18,921 bases of DNA. It comes from Clostridia bacterium. Lineage in GTDB: Bacteria > Bacillota > Clostridia > TANB77 > CAG-508. The stretch spans positions 1 to 18,921 of the forward strand of contig CAADUZ010000034.1 in the NCBI GenBank assembly GCA_900752335.1, written 5' to 3'. The notes beneath the pieces were generated by a model. That model was not told the DNA's origin. It made no database searches and saw only the letters and a program-made list of their open reading frames with translations. A program made the position numbers and the translations under genes. This document shows positions 6,674 through 13,500 of the stretch, piece after piece; the first letter of the stretch is position 1, and every line of letters begins with the position of its first letter.

Positions 6674-6836
6674 AAATTACTCCCCTAAATATAAATTTAT
6701 TTAAATATTATATAGTTAAATAATAAATACAATATGTCTACTGGTGTGAAAACATAGCATTATTACTATAAAAAGAGGAAATATAAAATAAGCTAACAGG
6801 GTAAAAAATAATATAAATAAAATATGCCTGTAAACC

Positions 6837-6864
6837 TTGAAACTTATGTAAAATATGATATAAT
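6837..6864 (+). promoter_or_regulatory. Promoter of the rsmE-gmk operon
   Basis: TTGAAA (6837-6842), 16 bp, TATAAT (6859-6864), with an extended TG at 6856-6857. The predicted start is near 6871, giving a very short leader with GGAGG at 6877-6881. Confidence 0.65.
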
Positions 6865-6886
6865 ATTGTACATAATGGAGGAAAAA

Positions 6887-7630
6887 ATGTACAAATTTTT
6901 TGTAGCAGATAATCAAATAAAAAATGGAGAAGCAAAAATAATTGGCGAAGACGTAAAACACATAAAAGACGTATTAAGATTAAATGTAGGAGAACAAATA
7001 ATTATTTGTAACAAAGATGCTGGTATAAGCTATAATTCAAGCATTGAGACGGTTTCAAAAGAAGAGGTTGTATGTAAAATCATTGCAGAAAGCAAAATTG
7101 GAACAGAGCCAATAGTAAATGTTGATATTTATCAAGGCTTACCGAAAGCTGATAAAATGGAATATATTATTCAAAAAACAACTGAAATTGGCGTGAAAAA
7201 TATATATCCGGTAGCTTTAGAAAGATGTGTTGTAAAGTTAGATAAGAAAGATGCAGAAAAGAAATTAGTAAGATGGAATAAAATAGCAGAAGCTGCAGCA
7301 AAACAGAGTAAAAGAGATTATATACCTAGAATTAAAGAAGTTATAAACCTAGAAAATATTTGCAAAAATATACCAAATTATGATATTATATTACTAGCTT
7401 ATGAAAATGAGAAGAGTAATACAATTAAAGCAGAGTTACAGAAAATTGCAAAACATGAAAAACTAAATATTGGTGTAATTATAGGACCAGAAGGTGGAAT
7501 AACAGAAAAAGAAGCAAATACTCTAATTGATGCAGGTGTAAAATGTGTAACACTCGGAAATAGAATTTTACGAGCAGAAACAGCGCCAATAGTTGTATTA
7601 AGCGATATAATATACGAATTCGAACTGTAA
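6887..7630 (+). CDS. rsmE: 16S rRNA (uracil1498-N3)-methyltransferase
   Basis: A 247-residue SPOUT-class methyltransferase that methylates U1498 of 16S rRNA. It has the N-terminal PUA-like RNA-binding part (residues 1-75, with HIKDVLRLNVGE at 25-36) and a C-terminal trefoil-knot domain with the hallmark GPEGGITEKE (200-209) and LGNRILRAETA (223-233), which build the S-adenosylmethionine site. KADKMEYIIQKTTEIGV (87-103) is also typical. I chose ATG 6887, behind GGAGG, over an in-frame ATG at 6824: the upstream 21 codons include the promoter and match nothing in the family. First gene of an apparent operon with a Lys-rich membrane protein, remA, rpoZ and gmk. Confidence 0.93.
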   Translation: MYKFFVADNQIKNGEAKIIGEDVKHIKDVLRLNVGEQIIICNKDAGISYNSSIETVSKEEVVCKIIAESKIGTEPIVNVDIYQGLPKADKMEYIIQKTTEIGVKNIYPVALERCVVKLDKKDAEKKLVRWNKIAEAAAKQSKRDYIPRIKEVINLENICKNIPNYDIILLAYENEKSNTIKAELQKIAKHEKLNIGVIIGPEGGITEKEANTLIDAGVKCVTLGNRILRAETAPIVVLSDIIYEFEL

Positions 7631-7655
7631 AAAATGTTAAGTGGGGGAAGTAGAA

Positions 7656-8699
7656 ATGCCTAATAAGCAGAAAAAAGAAGAAAAGAAAGAAGTAAAAAAA
7701 GCTGAAAAAGAAATTGTAGAAAAAGTAGAAGTTAAAGAAAACGAAAAATCTACAAGCAAAAAAGCTAATAAAAATAGTAGCAATGCTAAAAAGAGTGAGA
7801 ATAAAGGAAAAGCAGATATGAAAAATACTGCTTCAAATTCTAATGCAAAAAAGAGTAACAGTCAAAAACAAGAAAAAGGCACGAAGAAAGAAAACAGTTC
7901 AAAAAAAGCAAATAATATAAAAGAAAATGTGGCAAAAAAAGAAACAAAAAATACTACTAAAAAAGATAGTAAAGAAAATACTAAAAAAAGTAATGATAAC
8001 AAAAGCAAAGAAGAAAAAAACAAAAAAACAGATAAAAAAGCAGAAAATACTGAAGAGAAAGTAAAAAAAGAAAAGTCTACAAAGAAAGACAAAAAAGAAG
8101 AAAAGAAAAATAAGAAAGCAGAAAAAAAAGATAAAAAACAGGAAAAAGAATTAAAAACAAAAAATGAAACAGAAGAGCAAGTAGAAGAAGCAGAAGCACC
8201 TGTAAAAGAGCATGTAAAATTAATAAAATTTGAAGAAATAAAAAATATATTTAAAAGAAAAAAAGTAGTACCAAAAGAAGATTTAAAACAAATAAACAAA
8301 CCTGTATTTCATAATATATTAATGGCTGCATTAGTAATGCTATACTTTATATTCTTAATTTTAGGATTTTATAACATAGAGCAAAGTGTATATCAAACAG
8401 ACTTAAAAGTATTTTCAATGTGCATATTATTAATAGCAATTATACTATTAGAAAGTGCATACAAAAAAGACAGCGGAAAACTTGCAATGTTTGGTATAGA
8501 AACAATAGTTATAGCTATAATAACATTAGGATTAATATATATAAATATAATGTTTTCTGCTATGTACATAAACATAATATTAATTATTTCATATGTGCTA
8601 GCAATATACTATGTACTAAAATCAATAATCCTTTATATAAGAGGCAGAAAGAAATACTTTGTAGACGATATAAAAGAGATAATTAATACAGATGAGTAA
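7656..8699 (+). CDS. Lys-rich low-complexity membrane protein, unknown function
   Basis: A 347-residue protein in two parts. Residues 1 to about 185 are low complexity, made mostly of Lys, Glu, Asn, Ser and Thr with repeated KK/KKE/KKD blocks, highly charged and probably disordered. Residues 186-215 are a linker rich in basic residues. Residues 219-328 contain four hydrophobic segments (about 219-240, 251-268, 278-300, 303-328), followed by a short charged tail. I know no function for it. By the positive-inside rule the basic N-terminal part is likely cytoplasmic, where it could bind nucleic acid or acidic partners. I chose ATG 7656, 5 nt after GGGGGAAG, rather than GTG 7641, which would place that site inside the gene. 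It lies 25 bp after rsmE and 25 bp before remA, clearly in the same operon. Confidence 0.8.
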   Translation: MPNKQKKEEKKEVKKAEKEIVEKVEVKENEKSTSKKANKNSSNAKKSENKGKADMKNTASNSNAKKSNSQKQEKGTKKENSSKKANNIKENVAKKETKNTTKKDSKENTKKSNDNKSKEEKNKKTDKKAENTEEKVKKEKSTKKDKKEEKKNKKAEKKDKKQEKELKTKNETEEQVEEAEAPVKEHVKLIKFEEIKNIFKRKKVVPKEDLKQINKPVFHNILMAALVMLYFIFLILGFYNIEQSVYQTDLKVFSMCILLIAIILLESAYKKDSGKLAMFGIETIVIAIITLGLIYINIMFSAMYINIILIISYVLAIYYVLKSIILYIRGRKKYFVDDIKEIINTDE

Positions 8700-8724
8700 A
8701 ATATGAAAAATCGGAGGTATGCTT

Positions 8725-9009
8725 ATGCAACTAATAAATATAGGATTTGGAAATATTGTTTCAGCAAACAGAATTATAGCTATAGTAAGCCCGGAATCAG
8801 CGCCAATAAAAAGAATAGTACAAGAAGCAAAAGACGATGGTTCAGCTATAGATGCAACTTATGGTAGAAAAACCAGAGCAGTTTTAATAATGGACTCTGG
8901 TCATGTTATACTTTCTTCAATACAACCAGAAACAGTTGCAGGAAGAATGTCAGATTTAGGAACAGGATTAAATCCGACAAAACTTTCAGACTTGGGAACA
9001 GATTTATAA
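8725..9009 (+). CDS. remA: RemA-family (DUF370) regulator
   Basis: A 94-residue protein beginning MQLINIGFGNIVSANRIIAI, an almost textbook DUF370/RemA start, and continuing with SPESAPIKR (24-32) and the conserved TYGRKTRAVLIMDSGH block. In Bacillus subtilis RemA is a DNA-binding activator of biofilm matrix operons and osmoprotection genes. In Clostridia the role is less studied. I chose ATG 8725, 7 nt after GGAGG (8713-8717), because the ATG at 8719 is only 1 nt from that site. The C-terminal tail contains a near-repeat (SDLGTGL / SDLGTDL). Its position next to rpoZ and gmk matches the conserved Bacillota neighbourhood. Confidence 0.9.
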   Translation: MQLINIGFGNIVSANRIIAIVSPESAPIKRIVQEAKDDGSAIDATYGRKTRAVLIMDSGHVILSSIQPETVAGRMSDLGTGLNPTKLSDLGTDL

Positions 9010-9033
9010 ATAAAATTTAGGAGGTAATGTAAA

Positions 9034-9222
9034 ATGATGGTAAAACCAACCGTAAAGGAATTATTAACAAAAGTAGACAATAGATTTGAATTAGTAGTGG
9101 TAACAGCAAAAAGAGCGAGAGAAATTGCAAATGGACAAGAAATATTAACAGACGTAGACGAAGAATCACCTGTAACACTTGCTGCAAACGAAATAGCAGA
9201 AGGTAAGGTGACTGTATGTTAG
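9034..9222 (+). CDS. rpoZ: DNA-directed RNA polymerase subunit omega
   Basis: A 62-residue omega subunit, at the short end for the family. It helps fold and hold the beta-prime subunit. The core motif is clear: FELVVVTAKRAREI (18-31), followed by a region that aligns with the family's conserved P-V-x-x-A-x-x-E-I-x-x-G-K-V (SPVTLAANEIAEGKVTV, 45-61). The ATG at 9034 follows AGGAGG (9019-9024). The last 7 bases overlap the start of gmk. In most Bacillota the order is gmk then rpoZ. Here it is reversed. Confidence 0.9.
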   Translation: MMVKPTVKELLTKVDNRFELVVVTAKRAREIANGQEILTDVDEESPVTLAANEIAEGKVTVC

Positions 9223-9791
9223 TTTTATTATCAGGAGTATCTGGTGCAGGGAAAGACACAATAAAAAAAGAACTAATAAAAAGAATGGAAAATGTAGAAT
9301 CTTTGCCTTCATATACAGATAGAGCACCTAGAGCAAATGATATACCAGGCGTAACATATAATTTCGTTGATACACAAGAGTTTGAAAGAATGATTAAAGA
9401 TGGAGAACTATATGAATACTCTGTGCATCATGAACATTATTATGGAACTTCTAAAAAGCTATTAAATGATAAAATAAGTAATGGAAAAATAATAGTAAAA
9501 GATATAGAAGTAAATGGTGTAGAAAACTTACTAAAATTATTAAAGGATGACGTAAAAATAGTAACAATATTCTTACGAGTACCAAAAGAAGAATTACAAA
9601 AAAGATTAGAAAACAGAATAGACAAGCCAAGTCTAAAAGAAATACAACTACGTCTAAATAGATTTGATTACGAAGAATCTAAAATAGGCATGTATGATTA
9701 CATAATTAAAAATAATAATTTAGAAAAAACTGTGCAAATAATAATGACAATAATAAATAATGAATATAATTTAAAAGAAGCAGAGTTTTAA
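9216..9791 (+). CDS. gmk: Guanylate kinase (divergent)
   Basis: A 191-residue P-loop kinase of the guanylate kinase family, which phosphorylates GMP to GDP using ATP. Visible features are a P-loop GVSGAGKDT (7-15), the GMP-binding segment SYTDRAPR (with the Ser and both Args of the usual S-x-T-T-R-x-P-R), a Tyr in GVTYNFV, YYGTSK, and DIEVNGV where the family has D/E-I-x-x-Q-G. The lid is shorter than usual. Departures from consensus are GKDT instead of GKST/GKGT, TDR instead of TTR and an Asn in place of Gln. It overlaps rpoZ by 7 bp and is followed by a terminator. The operon position fits true Gmk, but a Gmk-like paralogue cannot be excluded from this window alone. Confidence 0.8.
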   Translation: MLVLLSGVSGAGKDTIKKELIKRMENVESLPSYTDRAPRANDIPGVTYNFVDTQEFERMIKDGELYEYSVHHEHYYGTSKKLLNDKISNGKIIVKDIEVNGVENLLKLLKDDVKIVTIFLRVPKEELQKRLENRIDKPSLKEIQLRLNRFDYEESKIGMYDYIIKNNNLEKTVQIIMTIINNEYNLKEAEF

Positions 9792-9814
9792 TTTGAAGCT
9801 CAAATAAAAGAAGG

Positions 9815-9847
9815 AGAGGCATTCCATAAAAGGGAAATGCCTCTTTT
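9815..9847 (+). terminator. Terminator of the rsmE-gmk operon
   Basis: Stem AGAGGCATT (9815-9823) with AATGCCTCT (9836-9844), followed by TTT. It ends transcription between gmk and the oppositely oriented gene at 9855. Confidence 0.8.
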
Positions 9848-9854
9848 ACCGTAA

Positions 9855-10217
9855 CTAGAACCGATTAAAAGTAACAGAAAGTTCTTTAGGTTCAATAATG
9901 ATTGGTGACCGGTATCCTGTTTTATCCTGGAGGATGCCCTGGAGATTTTCCTTTTTTGGATGCTCCAGTTCCTCGTCCAATATAGGGTAGATAGAGTCCG
10001 TAAATGCAGGCTCTATGCCATATATTTTCCAGAAAGTAAGAGTCTTGCCCTTCTTATCCACGATAACCGCAGAACGAGTGTCCAGCTTAACTCTTATGTC
10101 GTAAGGGTTAAGGCGGCCGGCTTCGATAAGCTCCGAAAGCTTAATTTCCTGAAGTCTAGAAGGAATTAATCCCCGGATTCTCCAACCGTTAATTGTTACT
10201 GTTGTCGCGTTTGTCAT
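9855..10217 (-). CDS. Hypothetical protein, 120 aa, atypically high GC
   Basis: I do not recognise this protein. It begins MTNATTVTINGWRIRGLIPS and continues with alternating charged and hydrophobic stretches (VKLDTRSAVIVDKKGKTLTF, about 43-62, looks like beta strands). There is no signal peptide, membrane segment or catalytic motif. The ATG at 10217 follows AAGGAGG. By eye its GC is in the mid-forties percent, against about 30 percent for the operons on both sides, and it uses codons such as GGC, CGG and CGC that neighbours avoid. This suggests acquisition from a higher-GC relative. It sits in the usually conserved stretch between gmk and priA, divergent from the 70-aa gene at 10411, with its promoter nearly touching that gene's promoter. 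Confidence 0.75.
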   Translation of the reverse strand: MTNATTVTINGWRIRGLIPSRLQEIKLSELIEAGRLNPYDIRVKLDTRSAVIVDKKGKTLTFWKIYGIEPAFTDSIYPILDEELEHPKKENLQGILQDKTGYRSPIIIEPKELSVTFNRF

Positions 10218-10240
10218 AATGATTTCCTCCTTGGAATACT

Positions 10241-10256
10241 GTTCTTACTCAAGAAC
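10241..10256 (-). promoter_or_regulatory. Inverted repeat in the leader of the 120-aa gene
   Basis: GTTCTT-actc-AAGAAC on the plus strand, a perfect 6-bp inverted repeat between the promoter and the ribosome binding site. It could be an operator or a small RNA hairpin. The length alone is not decisive. Confidence 0.4.
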
Positions 10257-10286
10257 AATTAGTGAAAATTTAAAAGTTACACATAT

Positions 10287-10315
10287 ATAATACCATAAAT
10301 TTACATAAAAATCAA
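10287..10315 (-). promoter_or_regulatory. Promoter of the 120-aa gene
   Basis: Minus-strand TTGATT (10315-10310), 17 bp, TATTAT (10292-10287), with an extended TG just upstream of the -10. Its -35 is only 5 bp from the -35 of the divergent promoter. Confidence 0.6.
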
Positions 10316-10320
10316 ATGTG

Positions 10321-10349
10321 TTGACATAATTATAAAAAATGCGTATAAT
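10321..10349 (+). promoter_or_regulatory. Full-consensus promoter of the 70-aa gene
   Basis: TTGACA (10321-10326), exactly 17 bp, TATAAT (10344-10349). It begins with the same ten bases, TTGACATAAT, as the promoter at 1984. Confidence 0.8.
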
Positions 10350-10378
10350 AATATACGTAACTAATGTGTTATGTTTCA

Positions 10379-10393
10379 AGGCAAAATTTGCCT
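10379..10393 (+). promoter_or_regulatory. Palindrome in the leader of the 70-aa gene
   Basis: AGGCAAA-a-TTTGCCT, 7-bp arms around one central base, lying between the predicted start (about 10356) and the ribosome binding site AAGGAGG (10397-10403). With no loop it suits a dimeric DNA-binding protein better than an RNA hairpin. Confidence 0.45.
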
Positions 10394-10410
10394 AGAAGGA
10401 GGAATCAAAA

Positions 10411-10623
10411 ATGAAAGTGTTGCCTCTAGAAGTTTCTGACTTAAAATATTTAAGCCAGGTTAATGAAGAAGAAACATTGGAATTTTTGAGGAATGGTTTG
10501 CCGGTAATATTGCAGACTAGAAGTAGGGAATTTTTTGAAGTGACCAAAGAAGAAGATTATCATTTCGCCAAAAGTCTTTATGAACAGGGCGTATATGATT
10601 GCTTTAATGCATATATAGAATAA
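10411..10623 (+). CDS. Hypothetical protein, 70 aa
   Basis: I do not recognise this small acidic protein (MKVLPLEVSDLKYLSQVNEE and onward to YDCFNAYIE). It looks compact and helical with one probable beta hairpin (LPVILQTRSREFFEV, about 30-44), and has a single Cys near the C-terminus. It has no membrane segment or known motif. The ATG at 10411 follows AAGGAGG. It has a perfect consensus promoter, a palindrome in the leader and a strong terminator, so it is a self-contained unit, divergent from the 120-aa gene. Its base use looks closer to the host than that of the divergent neighbour. Confidence 0.75.
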   Translation: MKVLPLEVSDLKYLSQVNEEETLEFLRNGLPVILQTRSREFFEVTKEEDYHFAKSLYEQGVYDCFNAYIE

Positions 10624-10650
10624 TAATCTTCTTCTTACTTCAAAATTTCT

Positions 10651-10691
10651 TACAAGAAAAGGTCCAGCCAAGAGCTGGACTTTTTCTTGTA
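10651..10691 (+). terminator. Strong terminator of the 70-aa gene
   Basis: Perfect core stem GTCCAGC (10662-10668) / GCTGGAC (10674-10680) with a 5-nt loop and TTTTT. The A-run before and T-run after extend the pairing to about 18 bp (10651-10691). It may also work in the opposite direction. Confidence 0.9.
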
Positions 10692-10715
10692 AAAAACCAA
10701 ATTTTTTGGTATACT
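10687..10715 (+). promoter_or_regulatory. Promoter of priA-def-fmt
   Basis: TTGTAA (10687-10692), 17 bp, TATACT (10710-10715), with an extended TG at 10707-10708. The -35 lies in the distal arm of the preceding terminator. The leader is about 24 nt. Confidence 0.6.
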
Positions 10716-10745
10716 AATTACTAGTTAAAATTAAGGAGAAATATA

Positions 10746-12992
10746 ATGATAGCCGAAGTTATAATACAAACTAATGCAAAGGATTTAAACAGAGTATTTG
10801 ATTATAAAATACCAACAGAATACGAAGGAAATGCCCTAGAACTAATTGGTGCGAGGGTATTAATTCCTTTTGCAAGAAGAAAAGAACTAGAAGAAGGCTA
10901 TATAGTAAATGTAAAGAAGAGTACAGAGTATGAGGTAAAAGAAATTGCAAAAGTAGAAGAAAAATATTTAGATGCAGAGAAAATAAAACTAGCAAAATGG
11001 ATGGCAAGAAGATATTTTTGCAATGTGGCTGACTGCATAAAATTAATGCTACCTCCAGGCTCAACTAGAAAAATAACAAATAGAGTAAAAGAAAAGAGTG
11101 TAAGCTTTGTAACTTTAAAAAAGGATGAAGACGAAATTGAATTTGATATAGAAACAGGTAAATTAAAATCACCAAAACAAATTAGAATACTAAAATTTTT
11201 ACAAGAAAATGGAGATGCACTGATTTCAGACATAGAAATGTTTGCAGATGGTTCAAGAGGAATTGTAAATACACTTTGCAAAAATGGATATACTGAAATG
11301 ATAGAGAAAAAGGTAGAAAGAGATCCATTCGAATTTAAAGAAGTAGAAAAAACTACCAAACTTATATTAACAGAAGAACAACAAAATGCTTTTGAAGCAG
11401 TAGCAGATGCGATGGACGATATGCTGTTTTCAGAGTTTTTACTTTATGGCGTAACAGGCTCTGGAAAGACAGAAGTTTACCTACAATTAATAGAAAAAGC
11501 ACTAAACGAGAATAAAGCAAGTATACTATTAGTTCCAGAAATATCACTTACACCCCAAACTGTAAATAGATTTATTGCAAGATTTGGTAAAGAAAATATA
11601 GCAGTTTTACATAGCAAATTATCAATAGGGGAAAGGTATGACGAGTGGCATAAAATAAATGAGGGAAGAGCAAAAATAGTAATAGGTGCACGTTCTGCAA
11701 TATTTGCTCCTGTAAAAGATTTAGGGCTAATAATAGTGGACGAAGAACATGATAGTTCATATAAATCCGAAATGACACCAAAGTATGAGGCAAAAGAAGT
11801 AGCAAGATTTATGTGCAGAGAAGCAAATGTGCCACTTGTTTTAGGAAGTGCTACGCCGGACATAGATACATATTACAGAGCACAAAATGAAGAGATAATG
11901 ATGCTAGAACTAAAGAAAAGAGCAAACAAAGCAGAATTACCAGAAATAGAGATAATAGACTTAAGAGAAGAACTTGCAAAAGGCAATAAATCAATGATAA
12001 GTACTAGATTATATGAAGAAATACAAAAGAATTTAGAGAATAAAAAGCAAACTATTTTGTACCTAAATAGGCGTGGATTTTCTACATTTGTAATGTGCAG
12101 AAACTGTGGATACACAGTAAAATGCAAGAACTGTAATATAAATTTAACATATCATGCAAATACAAATAAATTAAAATGCCATTATTGTGGTTATGAAGAA
12201 AAATTAGTTACCAAATGTCCTAGTTGCGGAAGTGAACAAATTAGATATTTTGGAACAGGAACTCAAAAATTAGAATATGAAATTAAAAAGCTATTTCCAG
12301 CTGCAAGTACAATACGTATGGATATAGATACAGTATCGAAAAAGAATTCTCATGAAGAAATTTTGGATAGATTTAAGAACGAAAACATAGACATTTTAAT
12401 AGGAACGCAAATGGTAGTAAAGGGACATCATTTCCCAAATGTAACATTAGTGGGTGTTATTGCAGCAGATGGAAGTTTAAATATAGACGATTTTAGAGCA
12501 AATGAGAGAACTTTTCAAATACTAACACAAGTAGCAGGAAGAGCTGGAAGAGAAAAAGACAAAGGCCGAGTTATAATTCAAACATATAACCCAGACAACT
12601 TTAGTATAGAATGTGCGAAGGAACAATCATATGATTTATTTTACAGCGCAGAGATAGCAATGCGAAAACAGTTGAAATATCCGCCTTTTTGCGATATAAT
12701 ATTAATTGGATTTACTTCTACAGTAGAGGAAGAAGTAAAAAAAGCAGCAAATATTATACATGAATACTTAAAAAACAGAGTATTAACAGAAAATTTAGGT
12801 ATAATACTATATAAAGCATTACCTTCTCCAATAGACAGAATAAAAAACAAATATAGATGGAGAATTTTAATAAAATGCAAATTTGGAGAAGATATAATAG
12901 AATTAATAAATAATGTAATGGATAAATTCCAAAACATAAAAGCAAAAAACACAAAAATATCAATAGACTTAAATCCAAATAATATGTTATAA
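10746..12992 (+). CDS. priA: Primosomal protein N', replication restart helicase
   Basis: A 748-residue superfamily 2 helicase that recognises stalled forks and reloads the replisome. In order: an N-terminal DNA-binding domain (1-105, VFDYKIPTEYEG at 17-28), Walker A GVTGSGKT (235-242), the DEEH box (332-335), LGSATPDI (366-373), a zinc-binding insertion with eight cysteines (451, 454, 460, 463, 478, 481, 491, 494), FGTGTQKLE (502-510) and the C-terminal helicase lobe with GTQMVVKGH and TQVAGRAGR. The usual KGHDFPN appears as KGHHFPN. The ATG at 10746 follows AGGAG. It forms an operon with def and fmt (14-bp gaps). coaBC, usually just upstream in Bacillota, is absent here. Confidence 0.95.
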   Translation: MIAEVIIQTNAKDLNRVFDYKIPTEYEGNALELIGARVLIPFARRKELEEGYIVNVKKSTEYEVKEIAKVEEKYLDAEKIKLAKWMARRYFCNVADCIKLMLPPGSTRKITNRVKEKSVSFVTLKKDEDEIEFDIETGKLKSPKQIRILKFLQENGDALISDIEMFADGSRGIVNTLCKNGYTEMIEKKVERDPFEFKEVEKTTKLILTEEQQNAFEAVADAMDDMLFSEFLLYGVTGSGKTEVYLQLIEKALNENKASILLVPEISLTPQTVNRFIARFGKENIAVLHSKLSIGERYDEWHKINEGRAKIVIGARSAIFAPVKDLGLIIVDEEHDSSYKSEMTPKYEAKEVARFMCREANVPLVLGSATPDIDTYYRAQNEEIMMLELKKRANKAELPEIEIIDLREELAKGNKSMISTRLYEEIQKNLENKKQTILYLNRRGFSTFVMCRNCGYTVKCKNCNINLTYHANTNKLKCHYCGYEEKLVTKCPSCGSEQIRYFGTGTQKLEYEIKKLFPAASTIRMDIDTVSKKNSHEEILDRFKNENIDILIGTQMVVKGHHFPNVTLVGVIAADGSLNIDDFRANERTFQILTQVAGRAGREKDKGRVIIQTYNPDNFSIECAKEQSYDLFYSAEIAMRKQLKYPPFCDIILIGFTSTVEEEVKKAANIIHEYLKNRVLTENLGIILYKALPSPIDRIKNKYRWRILIKCKFGEDIIELINNVMDKFQNIKAKNTKISIDLNPNNML

Positions 12993-13006
12993 AGGAGGTA
13001 AAAACA

Positions 13007-13486
13007 TTGGCAATAAGAGTTATAAGAGAAAATGGGGATGAAATTTTAAGAAAAAAATCAAGAGAAGTTGAAGAAGTGGACGATAAAATAAGAGAGCTAC
13101 TAAATGACATGCTAGAAACAATGCATAAATACAATGGAGTTGGTCTTGCTGCACCACAAGTAGGAATTCTAAAAAGAGTTATAGTAATCGATTTATATGA
13201 CGACAATGGACCTTTAAAATTAGTAAACCCTAAAATAGTAAAAACAAAAGGTTCACAAGAAGTAGAAGAAGGCTGTTTAAGCTTTCCAAACCAATATGCT
13301 AAAATGATAAGACCAGAAGAAATAGTAGCGGAAGCATTGGACGAAAACGGAAAAAAAGTAAAAATAAAAGCAAAGGGACTACTTGCACAAGCAATTTGCC
13401 ATGAAGTAGACCATTTAGATGGAATACTATTTGTAGATAACATGATACCAGGAACACTAGAATATGTAGAGCCATCTAAAGAATAA
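13007..13486 (+). CDS. def: Peptide deformylase
   Basis: A 159-residue metalloenzyme that removes the formyl group from the N-terminal methionine of new proteins. All three motifs are present: GVGLAAPQVG (44-53), EGCLSFP (88-94, metal ligand Cys90) and the zincin-like CHEVDHLDG (131-139, ligands His132 and His136, catalytic Glu133). It starts at TTG 13007, behind AAAGGAGG (12991-12998). The reading MAIRVIRENGDEILRKKS matches the usual Def start. It lies 14 bp after priA and 14 bp before fmt, the enzyme that adds the formyl group. Confidence 0.95.
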   Translation: MAIRVIRENGDEILRKKSREVEEVDDKIRELLNDMLETMHKYNGVGLAAPQVGILKRVIVIDLYDDNGPLKLVNPKIVKTKGSQEVEEGCLSFPNQYAKMIRPEEIVAEALDENGKKVKIKAKGLLAQAICHEVDHLDGILFVDNMIPGTLEYVEPSKE

Positions 13487-13500
13487 GGAGGCATGAAAAT

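Noticed and set aside
7641..7655. GTG start for the Lys-rich protein
   Set aside because: The GGGGGAAG ribosome binding site would be inside the gene. ATG 7656 has the right spacing.
7862..8299. 145-codon open frame on the minus strand, rich in Phe, Ser and Leu
   Set aside because: It is the antisense of the Lys-rich segment: A-rich coding DNA reads as TTT/TCT-rich on the other strand and lacks stops. It has no ribosome binding site and no family match.
12754..13494. 246-codon minus-strand open frame across the end of priA and all of def
   Set aside because: It lies opposite two well-supported genes, has a low-complexity hydrophobic composition and no family match.
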